Assembly (NCBI RefSeq): GCF_947507565.1
Contig: NC_089175.1
Span: forward strand, 5,631,733 to 5,695,732
Direction of reading: 5' to 3'
Length of the DNA: 64,000 nt
DNA from: Oscarella lobularis
Lineage: Eukaryota; Porifera; Homoscleromorpha; Homosclerophorida; Oscarellidae
The notes beneath the pieces are model-generated. The model was not told the origin of the DNA. It ran no database searches and saw only the letters and a program-made list of their open reading frames with translations. Within the stretch, counting starts at the first letter, position 1. Every line of letters begins with the position of its first letter. This document shows positions 20,733 through 32,866 of the stretch, one piece after another. Made by a program: the position numbers and the translations under genes.

Positions 20733-22361
20733 TTAGTTTACTTTCCATGCGCCAAAACAAGATTGTATAGGGCCAAAATGGTATCGCAGACTTCCACCAC
20801 GTGCCCTTACAGACAATTCACTGCCCTTTTTCACATTCCAAAGTATTCCAACATAATGAGATTTACTGCGAATGTGGTCGTTGTAATAGCCTGAAAGGCC
20901 AATACGAAGCGAATCAACATAAATGCTAGGCCATTGATAATTTTCTGATGTTACACCAGTGAGCAAATTGAAGTAAATGAAATAGATCCCAGATTCAGGC
21001 ACGGTGATATAGCCATTGCTGTAGGTCATTCCGCCTTGGAGAGCGATTGGATAGGAACCTGACGTGCTAGTTGACCAGTGAGTAATTACCTGATCTGACA
21101 GGCAAAGGGAATTTAATTGCCCAGTACTTTTATCGATTGTTTTTGTTACCAGAAGAATAGGTTTGCCAGGAACTACCATCCCCAACAAGGTATGCAATCG
21201 GTTTCAATATTTTTCCCAGCGAAGACTTGAGATCTGTTACAATCTACATATGGGAATAATCTAAGCCATATATTCTTGTCAGTTCCATACCTGTTCTTTC
21301 AACCGTTTCAGAATCTCTTCATCTATCTAGATAATGGAGTAGCTAGAAGAAATCAAGACGCAGTCAGAGTCATTTACGTCAGGTCCAGGTATTCCTTGAA
21401 TTCCCCGCTCTCCTTTGTGACCAGTTAATCCCAGCTCTCCCTATTCAATTATTTAAACGATGTTGTTAATCTGATGAATTAATAAACGTGCCTTATCTCC
21501 TTTAGGTCCTTTTGGTCCTGCTTGTCCTGTGTGACCCGGTGGACCCTACATTTGCATCGTAAATGGCAAGGTAAGAAGGTAAGGGCACAGTCCGCTTTGG
21601 ACGTATTACAGGAATTCCGTCAATTCCCCCTCTTCCTCTTGGCCCTGTGGGTCCATTTTCTCCCTAGGGAGAATTGATGTATTTATTACGTATGCAGTAT
21701 AGAAGGTGAACAGCGGTGCACTTTGATTCCTTGTATTCCTTTCTGTCCTTTTGGGCCCTGTATGCCTGTTTCACCCTGCAATTAATTAATAAGTTTAAGA
21801 TTAGGATATAGCACGCAAACTCTGTACTTGTATTCCTGTGTTTCCACGAGGTCCCTGTGGTCCAGTTGCACCTTGTCTGCCTTGAGAACCAGGAGGTCCA
21901 ACAACACCAGCGGGACCCTACTCAAATTTAACGCTGATTTTGCAATATAACGTGTGTACAACCTTTTTTCCAGGAAGGCCTTGAGATCCTTTAGCACCTT
22001 GATCACCCTATGTAGTAGTATATTGTGCATAACTTTCACTTATGAAGAGCTTGTACATACTTTGTCTCCGTTTCTTCCTGCGCTTCCTTGCGTTCCTTTG
22101 TCTCCTTTATGACCCTAGACGGGAAAGTTTCACAAAATTGAGAGGAGAGGTACATTTAGAGTATGTACCCTTGTGCCTGTCAATCCCGGGTGACCCGGAA
22201 GTCCCTGGCGGTGCGATATATTAGACAAGTTGTCATCATAGTTTTGTGTGAAGGCGTACTCTGTCTCCTTTCTGGAGAGGGCAGTTGGGACTGCTCTCCT
22301 CGTTTTGACAGGAGAGCGGAACGAAGCAAAGAAAGATAAGGACAATGGAGCTCCAGTGCAT
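20733..22361 (-). CDS. collagen-TNF-like protein, unit 4
   Basis: ATG at 22361: MHWSSIVLIFLCFVPLSCQ then NEESSPNCPLQKGDR. Family exon order is complete: eight collagen exons (long exon GPAGVVGPPGSQGRQGATG near 21830-21917), coil exon DEEILKRLKEQ near 21300, neck exon with AYLVGDGSSWQ and TNF exon 20733-about 21095. The TNF part reads THWSTSTSGSYPIALQGG, GYITVPESGIYFIYF, ILWNVKKGS and SCFGAWKVN. Loops differ from neighbours (LTGVTSENYQWPSI; GGSLRYHFGPIQ). The third collagen exon ends GKK rather than GKQ. AATAAA at 20676-20681, about 50 bases after the stop, is the likely poly(A) signal. It is the first unit in the array with a MACPF-like copy directly upstream. Confidence 0.83.
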
Positions 22362-23010
22362 TCTTTGATTACTTTTCGGTGTTTCAACTGACTTTGAGTA
22401 GAGATGCAGAGCTCTTTTATAGCGGTGACCATGACATCACCGCTTGTCTGTAGGCCCTTTTATGGTATTCTGAATAGAACAATGAAGATCAACAAGGGAT
22501 GAACCGTACCATATTAGGTAACGCTCGTACAACGCGTAGGCGCTCCCGACGCTGTTTATTTCACCGTATATGGTCGCATCTGTTCGCGGAGAGTGGTGAA
22601 CGGTGTCCTCGTTTATTTGCTCAGAACGGGCTCACGTGCATTCACGTGTGCAAAAGAGTGTGCACCAAGTAAGAATGCCAACGTAGAGGCTGAATTTCAG
22701 ACCGCAGCAGAATCAAAGACAAAGAGAAGTAGATGTAGACCAAGCTAAGTGAAGGCACATCTACAAACGTGTTATTCAATCGTCGTGCTTGCCCAGCAGC
22801 TTCCAAAGGCGGAATCGTCAGATCCAAACTTCAATGGAAAAGGAAGAATCGCGCACACTATCTTGGACGAACGAAGAACAAAGGGTGAGAAGTTCGCCAA
22901 TTTGAAGAGCTTGCAGTTTCCAAAACGAAACCTAGACGACTAACGAGGTAATGATATTTCCCACAGAATTATAATCAATGAGAATAGTACACTGTGTTTT
23001 AAACGTTCTT
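22362..23010. other. spacer between MACPF-like copy and unit 4
   Basis: Promoter and upstream block of unit 4: TATA-like CTTTTATAGC at about 22411-22420 with TGACATCA (weak CRE) beyond it, then the conserved CACGTG block. From 22940 it holds the 3' flank of the MACPF-like copy (CACAGAATTATAATCAATGAG). Confidence 0.5.
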
Positions 23011-23014
23011 TATT

Positions 23015-24606
23015 TTAATTAATCAGGTGCTGTTGAACCATGTCATTTTTGAATGCGTGCTGTTTTTGGGGAGCTCTCAGCTCATCGGCGAGTTTGCCGC
23101 GTTGCTCGATTTCCTCAGCTCTGTGTTCACCTTGGGGCCCTGCAATGATATCTGCTCTTTTATCACCATTATAAGCGTTGACCAATTGGAACTGAGCGAC
23201 TCCACCATTATGTTTCCACGAGCTTTCATCTCTGCGTAAGAACGATGCTCTTTCCCCGTCTGGGATGAACTGCAAGTAGCGACGACTACTGAAGACGCCG
23301 CTTTTCCATTGAATCATTAGCCCGGTGGCTAGCCAATCGTCGAGTGCCTTTGGCTGATTTGTACAGGGATGACATAGGGAGAACTGACAGCCGGACGTCT
23401 CGTCGAGATGCGTCAATACCTCTGCTCAATATGCACAGGTAAAATCTCTGGTCATCGATCTCGAATGCAAGTAGAAACAAAGCACCTGGAGTCGTCAGCA
23501 AATCGATTTCGCCTTGCCAAGGAAAACGCCGTCGCCGCGGAAGCGTTTCGATATAAACTGGCGTTGCCTTTTCTTTCTCGCCGGTCGTCCCGAGTTTCCC
23601 TGCGGCATCCGCAGTGACAAACCTCGCGCCAGCTTTGAGATAGAAGGGTCGGCTAATAGGAGCGCGTTGGAGCTCATCATCAATGAATTCCTGCGATGCA
23701 ATTCGCATGAACTTGGCCCAGTCGGAATTTCTGATGAGCGCGGCGATGGGCAAGACGCGCAAACACACGACGACTTCCTCTCTGCGTTAGATCGTCTGAT
23801 GGCGCTTCAATCGCGCGTCCTTGTTGTCGTGGCCGTCCACGTTGCCTTGTGTTATGATGCTCGGATGAAGCAAGACGTTAGTGCGTTTGGTGTAAGTCTT
23901 TTTCAATTTTTTTTCGCGCTTTGCCTAATTCTGAGGCGACCTTAAACATTTCAATTGTAGTTGAAAAGCTGGCGTTCTTTACGGTGGCGCTCGTCTATAA
24001 TGTCGTCGTTTCTTCGCGATAAACTTTTCCGCCCATGTCGATGCTGGCGACGAAGTGGGTCACGCCCCCGAGAGGACCCTCGATCGCTTGCCGACAGGCG
24101 AGTAGTTTCTTATCATTCTCGGTTTCGACGTTTTCCTTTGGAATCTGCTCGTACTTTTTCACAATGCAATCCTCAACGAATGTTTTAGTAGCGTCGACGA
24201 GTCCGTCTCTGTTGTGCGGGTGAAGCCGGAACGCGTACGTTCGATTCCGAATCTGTTGACCGACGGCCAACCACGTTCGGCTATCCACCGTCGATTTCTC
24301 GTACGAGCATCCGCACTCCAAGGCGATGGCTTTCAAAAGAGGCGCGGTCAGCGTCAAGCTCAGCTTCCGCGTCAGTTCCGCTTTGGACGAAACCAAGAAA
24401 GACAGCTCCGAGTATCCCGTTCCTAACCGGGTTTCCTCGACGCGCGGCTCTGAATCGCCCTTCGCGTCGTCGACGAGAACGGGACGCGCGACGACTTGCA
24501 TGAGCCTTTTCGGTTCAGTGGCTTTGATGCCTCGACCGAGACCCCAGCACGCCAGTTGGCTTTCGCTGACATGAAGGGAAGGGTTCACTTCTTCGGGATG
24601 CACCAA
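23015..24606 (-). pseudogene. MACPF-like copy, broken
   Basis: Runs the full length of the family, from the WGLGRGIKATEPKRLMQ block near its start through GGVTHFVASIDMGGKVYRE (the MACPF signature), LRVLPIAAL and GALFLLAFEIDDQRFYLC to a C-terminus without the 11-residue repeat. It is not one open frame; about three breaks. It is treated as a fossil. It sits 0.65 kb upstream of collagen-TNF unit 4 in the same orientation. Confidence 0.7.
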
Positions 24607-25822
24607 CTTTTACATGTCGACTTCAAATGCCAGTTGGATACTGTCAGAAGCCGATGCCTTTATATATAATCACTTTTTGCTGGTTAGACTACCTGTTTCA
24701 GGAAGACTATGCTTGCAAGCGTCGGCTGTTAATTGCCAGTTGGATAATCTGTTGACTCGATTTCCGGCTTGTTCCTGTTTTATCCGGCCTAATCCCTGCC
24801 CTTTCCCGGGATGCGTGCTAGGCCAAACTATGCTTGGAAACCGTTGGTTCGGACATCTCGATGTCATAGAGCGTCATTTCAGCATATGATTTCAGGCATT
24901 GAATTGCTGCTTGTCTAAATGAGTCGTGAGAGTTTGTTGGACCGATTGAAGGATTTGAGAGCCGTCGCCCTGGCTAAAGAAGAGCCTTAGTTAGTCGCCG
25001 AGACTAAACAAGATCCTCAGTCAGTAGTGGCGTTCTGTGATTGCACCGATTGCACCACATCAACCAGGGCAACTAGCCTCGTCCCCAGGCCCTTCACCAG
25101 CTAGCGCGCTTGGGGCGCACTCACTGGTGGAAGGGCCTGGTAACATTGGTCTGCGTCAGAGGGTCACGCGACACCCCACTTGCCCCGTGACCTCTGTAGC
25201 CCTAATTAAATCAGTACGCAAAATCGCTTCAGCGCGTAAGGAAACGTCTTCCAACACTAGTTCCGAGGTAAAATCGCGTTCGCGGGGCTGTACGGTAGAG
25301 CGAACAGTTGCGAACAGTTTCCTTACGCGCTGAAGCGATTTTGCGTACCGTTACGTACTGATTTAATTAGGGCTACAGAGGTCACGGGGCAAGTGGGGTG
25401 TCGCGTGACCCTCTCACGCAGACCAATGTTACCAGGCCCTTCCACCAGTGAGTGCGCCCCAAGCGCGCTAGCTGGTGAAGGGCCTGGGGACGAGGCTACA
25501 GGGCAACAGCAACGGAAAAGACTCAGTGCCCGGATCAGCTGGAAAATGGCGATCGCTCCGCAAGAACTTCTCACAACGCGAAGTCAGCGAGGAGCCTGGC
25601 GTAATGGAATTGTATTGCGAACGTTATAATTGTGGAGCACAAGCGTCGAAGCGTCGAAGATCAGTGTCTTTCAGGCCAACTGGTTTTGCACCGTGAAGGC
25701 AACATCAATGGGCGCCAAGATGACGACGACATTGTGTCAGAGAGTTTAAAATCGGCACATGCAACATTTTATTGAGACAGCAGCACGAAAAGAAGACAGA
25801 AGTCTGTTTTATGGGTGGAGTT
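24607..25822. other. 1.2-kb spacer with foldback insertion
   Basis: Promoter of the MACPF-like copy (TATATATAA at about 24660-24668), then a block repeated at every junction (CTGGCTAAAGAAGAGCCTTA; GCGATCGCTCCGCAAGAACT), interrupted by the foldback element at 25074-25498. The right end holds the 3' flank of unit 5 with AATAAA on the minus strand at 25768-25773. Confidence 0.6.
25074..25498. mobile_element. 425-bp foldback/MITE with 9-bp target duplication
   Basis: Two arms of roughly 180 bases (25074-25251 and 25317-25498) are near-perfect reverse complements, starting TAGCCTCGTCCCCAGGCCCT and ending with its complement. One arm has a 10-base indel near the ACGTAC word. The flanks repeat CAGGGCAAC (25065-25073 and 25499-25507). 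The empty site is seen in sister spacers as CAACCAGGGCAACAGCAACG. Long inverted repeats plus a 9-bp duplication fit a non-autonomous Mutator-like element. No coding capacity. Confidence 0.85.
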
Positions 25823-27428
25823 TTAGTTTACTTTCCATGCGCCAAAACAAGAATAGTCGGGACCAAAAAGGTATTGCCCATTTCCACCTCTCGCCCTTAC
25901 AGACAATTGACTGCCCTTTCTCACGTTCCAAAGCATTCCAAGATAGTGAGATTTGTCGTAAGTATTTTCATAATAATAGATTGAAAAGCCAACACGAACT
26001 GAATCAACAAAAATGGCAGGATGCAGATATGTTGATGATGATGATGACTCAGTGAACAAATTGAAGTAAATAAAATAGATTCCAGATTCAGGCACGGTGA
26101 TGTAACCATTGCTATACGTCATTCCGCCTTGGAGAACGGATGGACGGGAACCTGACGTGCTAGTTGACCAGTGAGTAATTACCTGGTCTGACAAAAATTG
26201 ATATAATTGCCTTGAAATTTTAAAACGATTGTATTTGTTACCATGGGAATATGTGTGCCGCCTATTAGAGCCACCAACAAGGTATGCAATAGGTTTCAAT
26301 ATTTTTCCAAGTAAAGACTTGAGATCTGTCACAATCTACATATCGATGAGCTAGAAGGAGCCACATGTCCTGTCAGTGCATATATTACCTGTTCTTTCAA
26401 CCGCTTCAGAATATCTTCATCTATCTAGATAATTGAGTAACTGTAGAAGATCAAGAAGAGTTCATTTAAAGTCGTTTACGTCAGGTCCTGGTATTCCTTG
26501 AAGTCCCTGCTCTCCTTTGTGACCAGTTAATCCTCGCTCTCCCTATTTAATTATTTTAAACAATGTCTATAATCTTATTCTTAAACGCGCCTGGCCTCCT
26601 TTAGGTCCTTCTGGTCCTGCTTGTCCTGTGTGACCAGGTGGACCCTACATTTAGATGGCAATGTAAGTGCAAAGCAGGCGTTTCACGTTTTACAGGAATT
26701 CCGTCAATGCCTCCTCTTCCTCTTGGTCCTGTTGGTCCTATTTCTCCCTAATTCAGTAATTATTCATAGCGTATTTATGAAAAAGGCGAACAGTTATGTA
26801 CTTTGATTCCCTGTATTCCTTTCTGTCCTTTTGGGCCTTGTATGCCTGTTTCACCCTGAAATTAAGTTTAATCTACCTGAAAATACAACACAACAAGATA
26901 CTTGTATTCCAGTATTTCCACGAGGTCCCTGTGGTCCAGTTACACCTGGTTTACCTTGAGGACCAGGAGGTCCAACAACACCAGCGGGACCCTACTCAAA
27001 TTTAACGCCGATGGTAGGGTAAAGAAGCGTATGCAACCTGTTTCCCAGGAAGGCCTTGCGTTCCTTTAGCACCTTGATCACCCTATGAAATAATGTGTAG
27101 TGTATAATGTTCATTTATGAAAGAGCACTTGTACATACTTTCTCTCCGTTTCTACCTGCGTCTCCTTGCGTTCCTTTGTCTCCTTTATGACCCTAGACGC
27201 AGGTGTTTCAGAATTGAGAGATGAGAGGTTCATCTATGTACTCTAATGCCTGGCGATCTCGTGTGACCAGCAAGTCCCTGGTACGATATATTAGACAAGT
27301 TGTCAACATTGGTCCGGAAAGTGTACTCTGTCTCCTTTCTGGAGAGGACAGTTAGAACTGCTTTCCTCGTTTTGACATGAGAGCGGAACGAGGCAAAGAA
27401 AGGTCAAGACGATTGAGCTCGAGTACAT
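25823..27428 (-). CDS. collagen-TNF-like protein, unit 5
   Basis: Reference unit for exon borders: TNF exon 25823-26187, neck exon 26242-26335 (phase 1 end), coil exon 26389-26424 (IDEDILKRLKEQ), last collagen exon near 26486-26548 (GERGLTGHKGEQGLQG). Start at 27428, MYSSSIVLTFLCLVPLSCQ, then NEESSSNCPLQKGDR. All collagen exons are multiples of three and begin with a Gly codon. The TNF domain reads THWSTSTSGSRPSVLQGG, GYITVPESGIYFIYF, LGMLWNVRKGSQLSV and SCFGAWKVN. The first collagen exon has HTRSPG where sisters have HTGSPG, breaking one Gly-X-Y triplet. The CRE is degenerate here (TGGCGTCA at 27504-27511), TATA at 27486-27493. Confidence 0.85.
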
Positions 27429-28014
27429 TATTCCTTCGATTACTCCTTCAATGTTTCAACTGACTTTGATTAGCGGTGCAGAGCACATTTATAGCGGTGT
27501 GCATGGCGTCATTGTCTGTGTTTTAGATCCTTTTATGGTATTCTGGGCGAAACAATGTAGATCAACAAGGCAACATGAATGATACCAAATTAGGTAAAGC
27601 CCGCACAACGCTTAGGAGCTCTCGACGCTGTTTATTTCACCGTATATGGTCGCATGTGCTCGCAGAGAGTTGTGAACGGTGTCCTCGTCCATTTCAAATG
27701 CTCAGAACAAGCTCACGTGCATTCACGTGTGCAGAAGAGTGTGCACTAAGTAAAGTAGATGCCGAACATCGGACTGCAACAGAATTAAAGGCAAAGAGAA
27801 GTAGATGTAGACCAAGCTAAGTGAAAGCACATCTACAAACGCTTTATTCAATCGTCGTGCTTGCCCAGGCTCGCAGCAACTCAGATCCAAACGTTAAAGG
27901 AAAGGAAGAATCGCGCACACAATCTTGGACGAACGAAGGACAAAGTGTCGCAGAGTTTGCAGTTTCCGAAACGAAACCTAGGCGACTAACGAGGTAATGA
28001 TATTCCCCACAGAA
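27429..28014. other. promoter and spacer upstream of unit 5
   Basis: Contains the TATA/degenerate CRE pair, the CACGTG block and, on the plus strand, an open frame of 81 codons starting MNDTKLGKARTT at 27575 that recurs upstream of several units. Its right end is the 3' flank of the MACPF-like copy at 28015. Confidence 0.5.
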
Positions 28015-29721
28015 TTATAAACAATGAGAATAGTACACTGTGTTTGAAACGTTCTCTATTTTGATCAGGTCCTTTTGAAGCATTTCATTTTTGAATGCGT
28101 GCTGCTTTCGAGGGTCTCTCAGCTCATCTAGAGACCCAAGTTTGCCGCGTTGCTCGATTTCAGGCAGTTCATTTTGAAGCAAATCCTTGATAGGTCTCCA
28201 GTGTTCATCTTGGGGCCCTGCAATGACATCTGCTTTTTCATCACCGTTATAAGCGTTGACCAATTGGAACTGAGCGACTCCACCATTATGTTTCCACGAG
28301 CTTTCATCTCTGTGTAAGAACGATGCTCTTTCCTCGCTTGGGATCCCGCTTGGGATCAACTGCAAGTAGCGACGACTACTGAAGATGCCATTGAATCATT
28401 AGCCCGGTGGCTAGCCAATCGTCGAGTGCCTTCAACTGATTTGTACAGGGATGACATAGGGAGAACTGACTGCCGGACGTCTCGTCGAGATGTGTCAACA
28501 CCTTTGCTTGATATTTGTCTCTCGACGACGTGCACAGGTAAAATCTCTTGTCATCGATCTCGAATGCAAGTAGAAACAAAGCACCTGGAGTCGTCAGCAC
28601 ATCAATTATGCCTTGCCAAGGAAAACGCCATCGCCGCGGAAGTGTTTCGATGTAAACTGGCGTTGCCTTTTCTTTCTCGCCGGTTGTCCCTAGTTTCCCT
28701 GCTGCGGCATACATTTTGCCCACTTTGAGATAGAAGGGTTGGGTGATGGGAGCACTTTGGAGCTCGTCGCGGATGAAATTGCGCGATGCTCTTCGCATCG
28801 AATCGGCCCAAAAGGGATCTTTGACGAGCGAGGCGATGGGCAAGACGCGCAAATACTCGACGATTTCTTTCTTGCGATCGATCGTCTGATCGCGCTCCAA
28901 CCGTTCTTTATCCAAATTTCTTATGACTTCCGGATGAAGCAAGACGCGAGTGCGTTTGGTGCAAGTCGTTTTAGAATTTTCTTGTGCTTTGCCGAATGCT
29001 GAGGCGGCCTTAAAAATTTCAACTGTAGTTCCAATGCTGGCGTCCTTTACAGTGGTGGTCGTTGACGATGATATCGTAATTTCGCGATAATTTTTCCGCC
29101 CATGTCGATACTGGCGACGAAGTGGGTCACGCCCCCGAGACGACGCTCGATCGCCCATCGACAGGCGGCTCTACTGTCGCCAGGTGAACTTTTCAATTCA
29201 GGCCACTTGACGTCACGGCCTTCCTTTTCATTAGGCATCTCCTTGTCGCGCTCTTTCAGAATGCAATTGTACTCTTTACGTATGCAATCCTCAACGAACG
29301 TCAGTCGAACGGCTTTTTCTTCAGCGTCAAAGTTGTCGTGCGGCCGGAACGCGTACGTTCAATTACGAATCTGTTCGCCGACGGCCATCCACGTCTCGCT
29401 ATTCACCATCGATTTCTCGTACGAACTTCCGCACTCGAAGGCGACAGCTTTCGAAAGAGGCGCTTTCAGCGACGAGCTCAGTTTTCGCGTTAGTTCCGCT
29501 TTGGAGGAAACCAAGAAAGTCACCTCTGAGAATCCCGTTCCAATCCGGGTTTCCTCGACGCGCGGCTCTGAATCGTTCGTCGCCTCGTTGACGGGAACGG
29601 GACGCGCGACGACTTGCATAAGCCTTTTTGGTTCGGTGGCTTTGATGCCTCGACCGAGTCCCCAACACGCCAATTGGCTTTCACTGACACGGAAGCCGAC
29701 GTTTTCCGCAAACCCTGACAT
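28015..29721 (-). pseudogene. MACPF-like copy, broken
   Basis: Full-length relative of the gene at 2556-4244, with the WGLGRGIKATEPKRLMQ block, the GGVTHFVASIDMGGK signature, YLRVLPIASLVKDPFWADS, and the GALFLLAFEIDDKRFYLC block. About three breaks; treated as a fossil. It is the most divergent of the repeated copies at its N-terminus (begins near FAENVGFRVSESQLACWG). Confidence 0.7.
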
Positions 29722-31178
29722 GGTCGACTTCGAATGCCAATTGGATACTGTCAGAAGCCGATCCCTTTATATAACCAGACTTTATGCTGGTTAATTAGAC
29801 TACCTGTTTCAGTCAGACTATGCTTGCAAGCGTCAGTTGGATAATCTAATTCAGTTGCAGTGGCGTAGCCAGGATTAAGCGGAGGTAGGTGCTGAAGTTC
29901 GCGCGCGGAGCGCGCGAAAATTTTTGAACCACGCCCCTTTTCTATTTGGCTATTTAAGGCCTCTAACGAAAAACAGTGCGTAGGCCCAAAGTAACACAAC
30001 AGAGATAGTAACTTCGGATTGTGTACAAAGCTTTCTGGAACGAGTACATATGTAGGCATATTACATAGCATAACTGGCACATAACATTTGAGCTTAATTA
30101 TTAACGCTCATCGAAGGAACGCAGTAAATGAGCACGTTGGGTTTGTCTTCGCTCGCAGCACGCAAACCCAACTGCGAGCTGAAAACGTGTCACTTGATCA
30201 TGCACCCGAGGGGGCCATGCAGGGAAGGGTAGCTCTGTGCCACCTTTACTCGACAGGTTAATCGCTCTTTTGATATATACATGTAATCAGAACACCTAAA
30301 ATCTGTGGTGTACAGGCATAGCCACCAGGTGCCCTATTCCCATTTTTACAGAAAGGACATATTTCCGGGCAGATTAAGGTGTGCTTAGGCAATGTGATTC
30401 CCATAATGCACATGCTGTAGGCACTAACAGAGATCGGACACCGTGCTAAGGGTGTTTGGGGATCACATGATGGCTAACAACGGGCCATCATTATCTAGTT
30501 TAATTATTTTCAGCAAACTTGAGGAGGGTGCTCGAGCACCCAAAGCACCCCCCTGGCTACGCCACTGAGTTGACTCAATTTCCTGCCTGTTCCTGTTTTA
30601 TCCAGCCTAGATCCACTCCAGGCGGCCCTTTCCTGGGATGCGTGCTAGGCCAAACTATGCTTGGTAACCGCCGGTTTCTGAAATCTCCATGTTATAAGAG
30701 CGTCATTTCAGGCATTGAATTGCTGCTTGTCTAAAGGGTGAGTCTAGGTACACCGGTTGAAGGATTTGAGAGCCGTCGCCCTGGCTAAAGAAGAGCCTTA
30801 GTTAGTCGCCGAGACTAAACAAGAGCCTCAGTCAGTAGTGGCGTTCTGTTATTACACCACATCAACAGCAACCAGCAACGGAAAAAGATTCAGTGCCCGG
30901 ATCAGTTGAAAATGGCCGCAAGAACTTCTCAACGCGAAGTCAGCGGGGAGCTTAGCGTAATGGAATTGTATTGCGAACGTTAGAATTGTGGAGCACAAGC
31001 GTCGAAGAGTCGAAGACCAGTTTCTATCAGGCAAACTGGTTTTGCACCGCGAAGGCAACATCGATGGGCGCAAAGATGGCGACGACATTGTATCAGGGAG
31101 TTTAAGATCGGCACATGCAACATTTTATTGAGACACCAGCACGAAAAGAAGACAGAAGTCTGTTTTGTGAGCGGAGTT
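29722..31178. other. spacer with hAT-like insertion
   Basis: MACPF-like promoter (CTTTATATAACCAG at about 29764), the hAT-like element 29858-30567, then the standard spacer block and the 3' flank of unit 6 with its AATAAA near 31124. Confidence 0.6.
29858..30567. mobile_element. hAT-like non-autonomous DNA transposon
   Basis: Inverted ends CAGTGGCGTAGCCAGG (29858) and CCTGGCTACGCCACTG (to 30567). This terminus is typical of hAT-superfamily elements as I know them. Sister spacers lack the 710 bases (GGATAATCTGTTGACTCG). Directly flanking both ends is AGTTG (29853-29857, 30568-30572); hAT elements usually duplicate 8 bases, so the duplication is either decayed or the superfamily call is off. 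A GC palindrome (GCGCGCGGAGCGCGCG) lies near the left end. No transposase frame. Confidence 0.8.
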
Positions 31179-32786
31179 TTAGTTTACTTTCCATGCGCCA
31201 AAACAAGAATGGTCAGAATAAAAGGCGTGTCGCCCATTTCCACCTCCCGCCCTTACAGACAATTGACTGCCCTTTCTCACGTTCCAAAGCTTTCCAAGGT
31301 AGTGAGATTTGACGTAAGTATTTTCATAATAATGGATTGAAAAGCCAATACGAACTGAATCAACAAAAATGGCAGGATGCTGATTTCCCGATGATGATGA
31401 TACACCAGTGTACAAATTGAAGTAAATAAAATAGATTCCAGATTCAGGCACGGTGATGTAACCATTGCTATACGTCATTCCGCCTTGGAGAACGGATGGA
31501 CGGGAACCTGACGTGCTAGTTGACCAGTGAGTAAGTACTTGGCCTGACAGAAAAAGGAACATATTGCTTTTAAATTTTGAAAAGATTGTTTTAGCTACCC
31601 GAAGAGTAGGATTGCCAGCTACTTCCGTCACCAACAAGGTATGCAATAGGTTTCAATATTGTACCAAGTGAAGACTTGAGATCTGTTACAATCTACATAT
31701 CGATAAGCTCGAAGGAGCCACATGTCCTGTCAGTGCATATATTACCTGTTCTTTCAACCGCTTCAGAATATCTTCATCTATCTAGATAATTGAGTAACCG
31801 TAGAAGATCACGAAGTGTTCATTTAAAGTCGTTTACGTCAGGTCCTGCTACTCCTTGAAGTCCCCGCTCTCCTTTGTGACCAGTTAATCCTCGCTCTCCC
31901 TATTTAATTATTTTAAAAAGTTTCTCTAATATTATTTTTAATTAAACGCGCCTTGTCTCCTTTAGGTCCTTCTGGTCCTACTTGTCCCGTGTGACCAGGT
32001 GGACCCTACATTTAGATCGCAATGTAAGTGCAAAGCGGGCGTTTGACGTATTACAGGAACTCCGTCAATGCCTCCTCTTCCTCTTGGTCCTGTGGGTCCT
32101 ATTTCTCCCTAATTAATTATTCATAGCGTATAAATGAAAAAGGCAAACAGTTATGTACTTTGATTCCCTGTATTCCTTTCTGTCCTTTTGGGCCCTGTAT
32201 GCCTGTTTCACCCTGAAATTAAGTTTAATCTACCTGAAAATACAACACAACAAGATACTTGTATTCCAGTATTTCCACGAGGTCCCTGTGGTCCAGTTGC
32301 ACCTTGTTTACCTTGAGAACCAGGAGGTCCAACAACACCAGTGGGACCCTACTCAAATTTAACGCCGATGGTAGGGTAAAGAAGCGTATGCAACCTGTTT
32401 CCCAGGAAGGCCTTGCGATCCTTTAGCACCTTGATCACCCTATGAAATAATGTGTAGTGTATAACGTTCATATATGAAAGAGCACTTGTACATACTTTGT
32501 CTCCGTTTCTACCTGCACCTCCTTGCGTTCCTTTGTCTCCTTTATGACCCTAGACGCAGGTGTTTCAAAATTGAGAGAGGAGAGGGTGCATGTATTTACC
32601 CTAATGCCTGGCGATCCCGGGTGACCAGCAAGTCCCTAGTACGATATATTAGACAAGTTGTCATCTTTGGTCCCGAAAGTGTACTCTGTCTCCTTTCTGG
32701 AGAGGACAGTTAGAACTGCTTTCCTCGTTTTGACATGAGAGCGGAACGAAGCAAAGAAAGATCAAGACGATTGAGCTCCAGTGCAT
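31179..32786 (-). CDS. collagen-TNF-like protein, unit 6
   Basis: ATG at 32786 (MHWSSIVLIFLCFVPLSCQ, then NEESSSNCPLQKGDR). Eight collagen exons including GPTGVVGPPGSQGKQGATG (near 32270-32355), GPPGHTGQVGPKGPKG and GERGLTGHKGERGLQG. Coil exon, neck with AYLVGDGSSWQSY, and TNF exon 31179-about 31545 ending SCFGAWKVN. Loop sequences are distinct (YTGVSSSSGNQHPAI; GGNGRHAFYSDH), and KLWNVRKGS replaces the usual MLWNVRKGS. Promoter has a perfect CRE and TATA. A short MACPF-like fragment lies 0.4 kb upstream. Confidence 0.85.
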
Positions 32787-32840
32787 TATTCCTTTGACTA
32801 CTCCTTTGTTTCAACTGGCTTTGAGTAGAGGTGCAGAGCT

Positions 32841-32866
32841 CATTTATAGCGATGTGCATGACGTCA
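32841..32866 (-). promoter_or_regulatory. TATA box and palindromic CRE, unit 6
   Basis: TATAAATG at 32841-32848 lies 55 bases before the ATG; TGACGTCA at 32859-32866 lies ten bases upstream of it. CRE sites bind bZIP factors (CREB/ATF). Confidence 0.7.

Noticed and set aside
25548-25749. Plus-strand frame beginning APQELLTTRSQRGAWRNG in the spacer, repeated at each junction
   Set aside because: Two-base and larger indels between copies (CTTCTCACAACG against CTTCTCAACG) shift it, and no copy has upstream splice or promoter signals. Treated as spacer.
25759-26055. Plus-strand frame MQHFIET... repeated before each TNF exon
   Set aside because: Antisense to the 3' flank and TNF exon; explained by the conservation of the minus-strand gene.
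26796-27005. Plus-strand hydrophobic frame opposite collagen exons
   Set aside because: The minus strand codes Gly-X-Y repeats with splice sites at each border; the plus frame crosses these introns.
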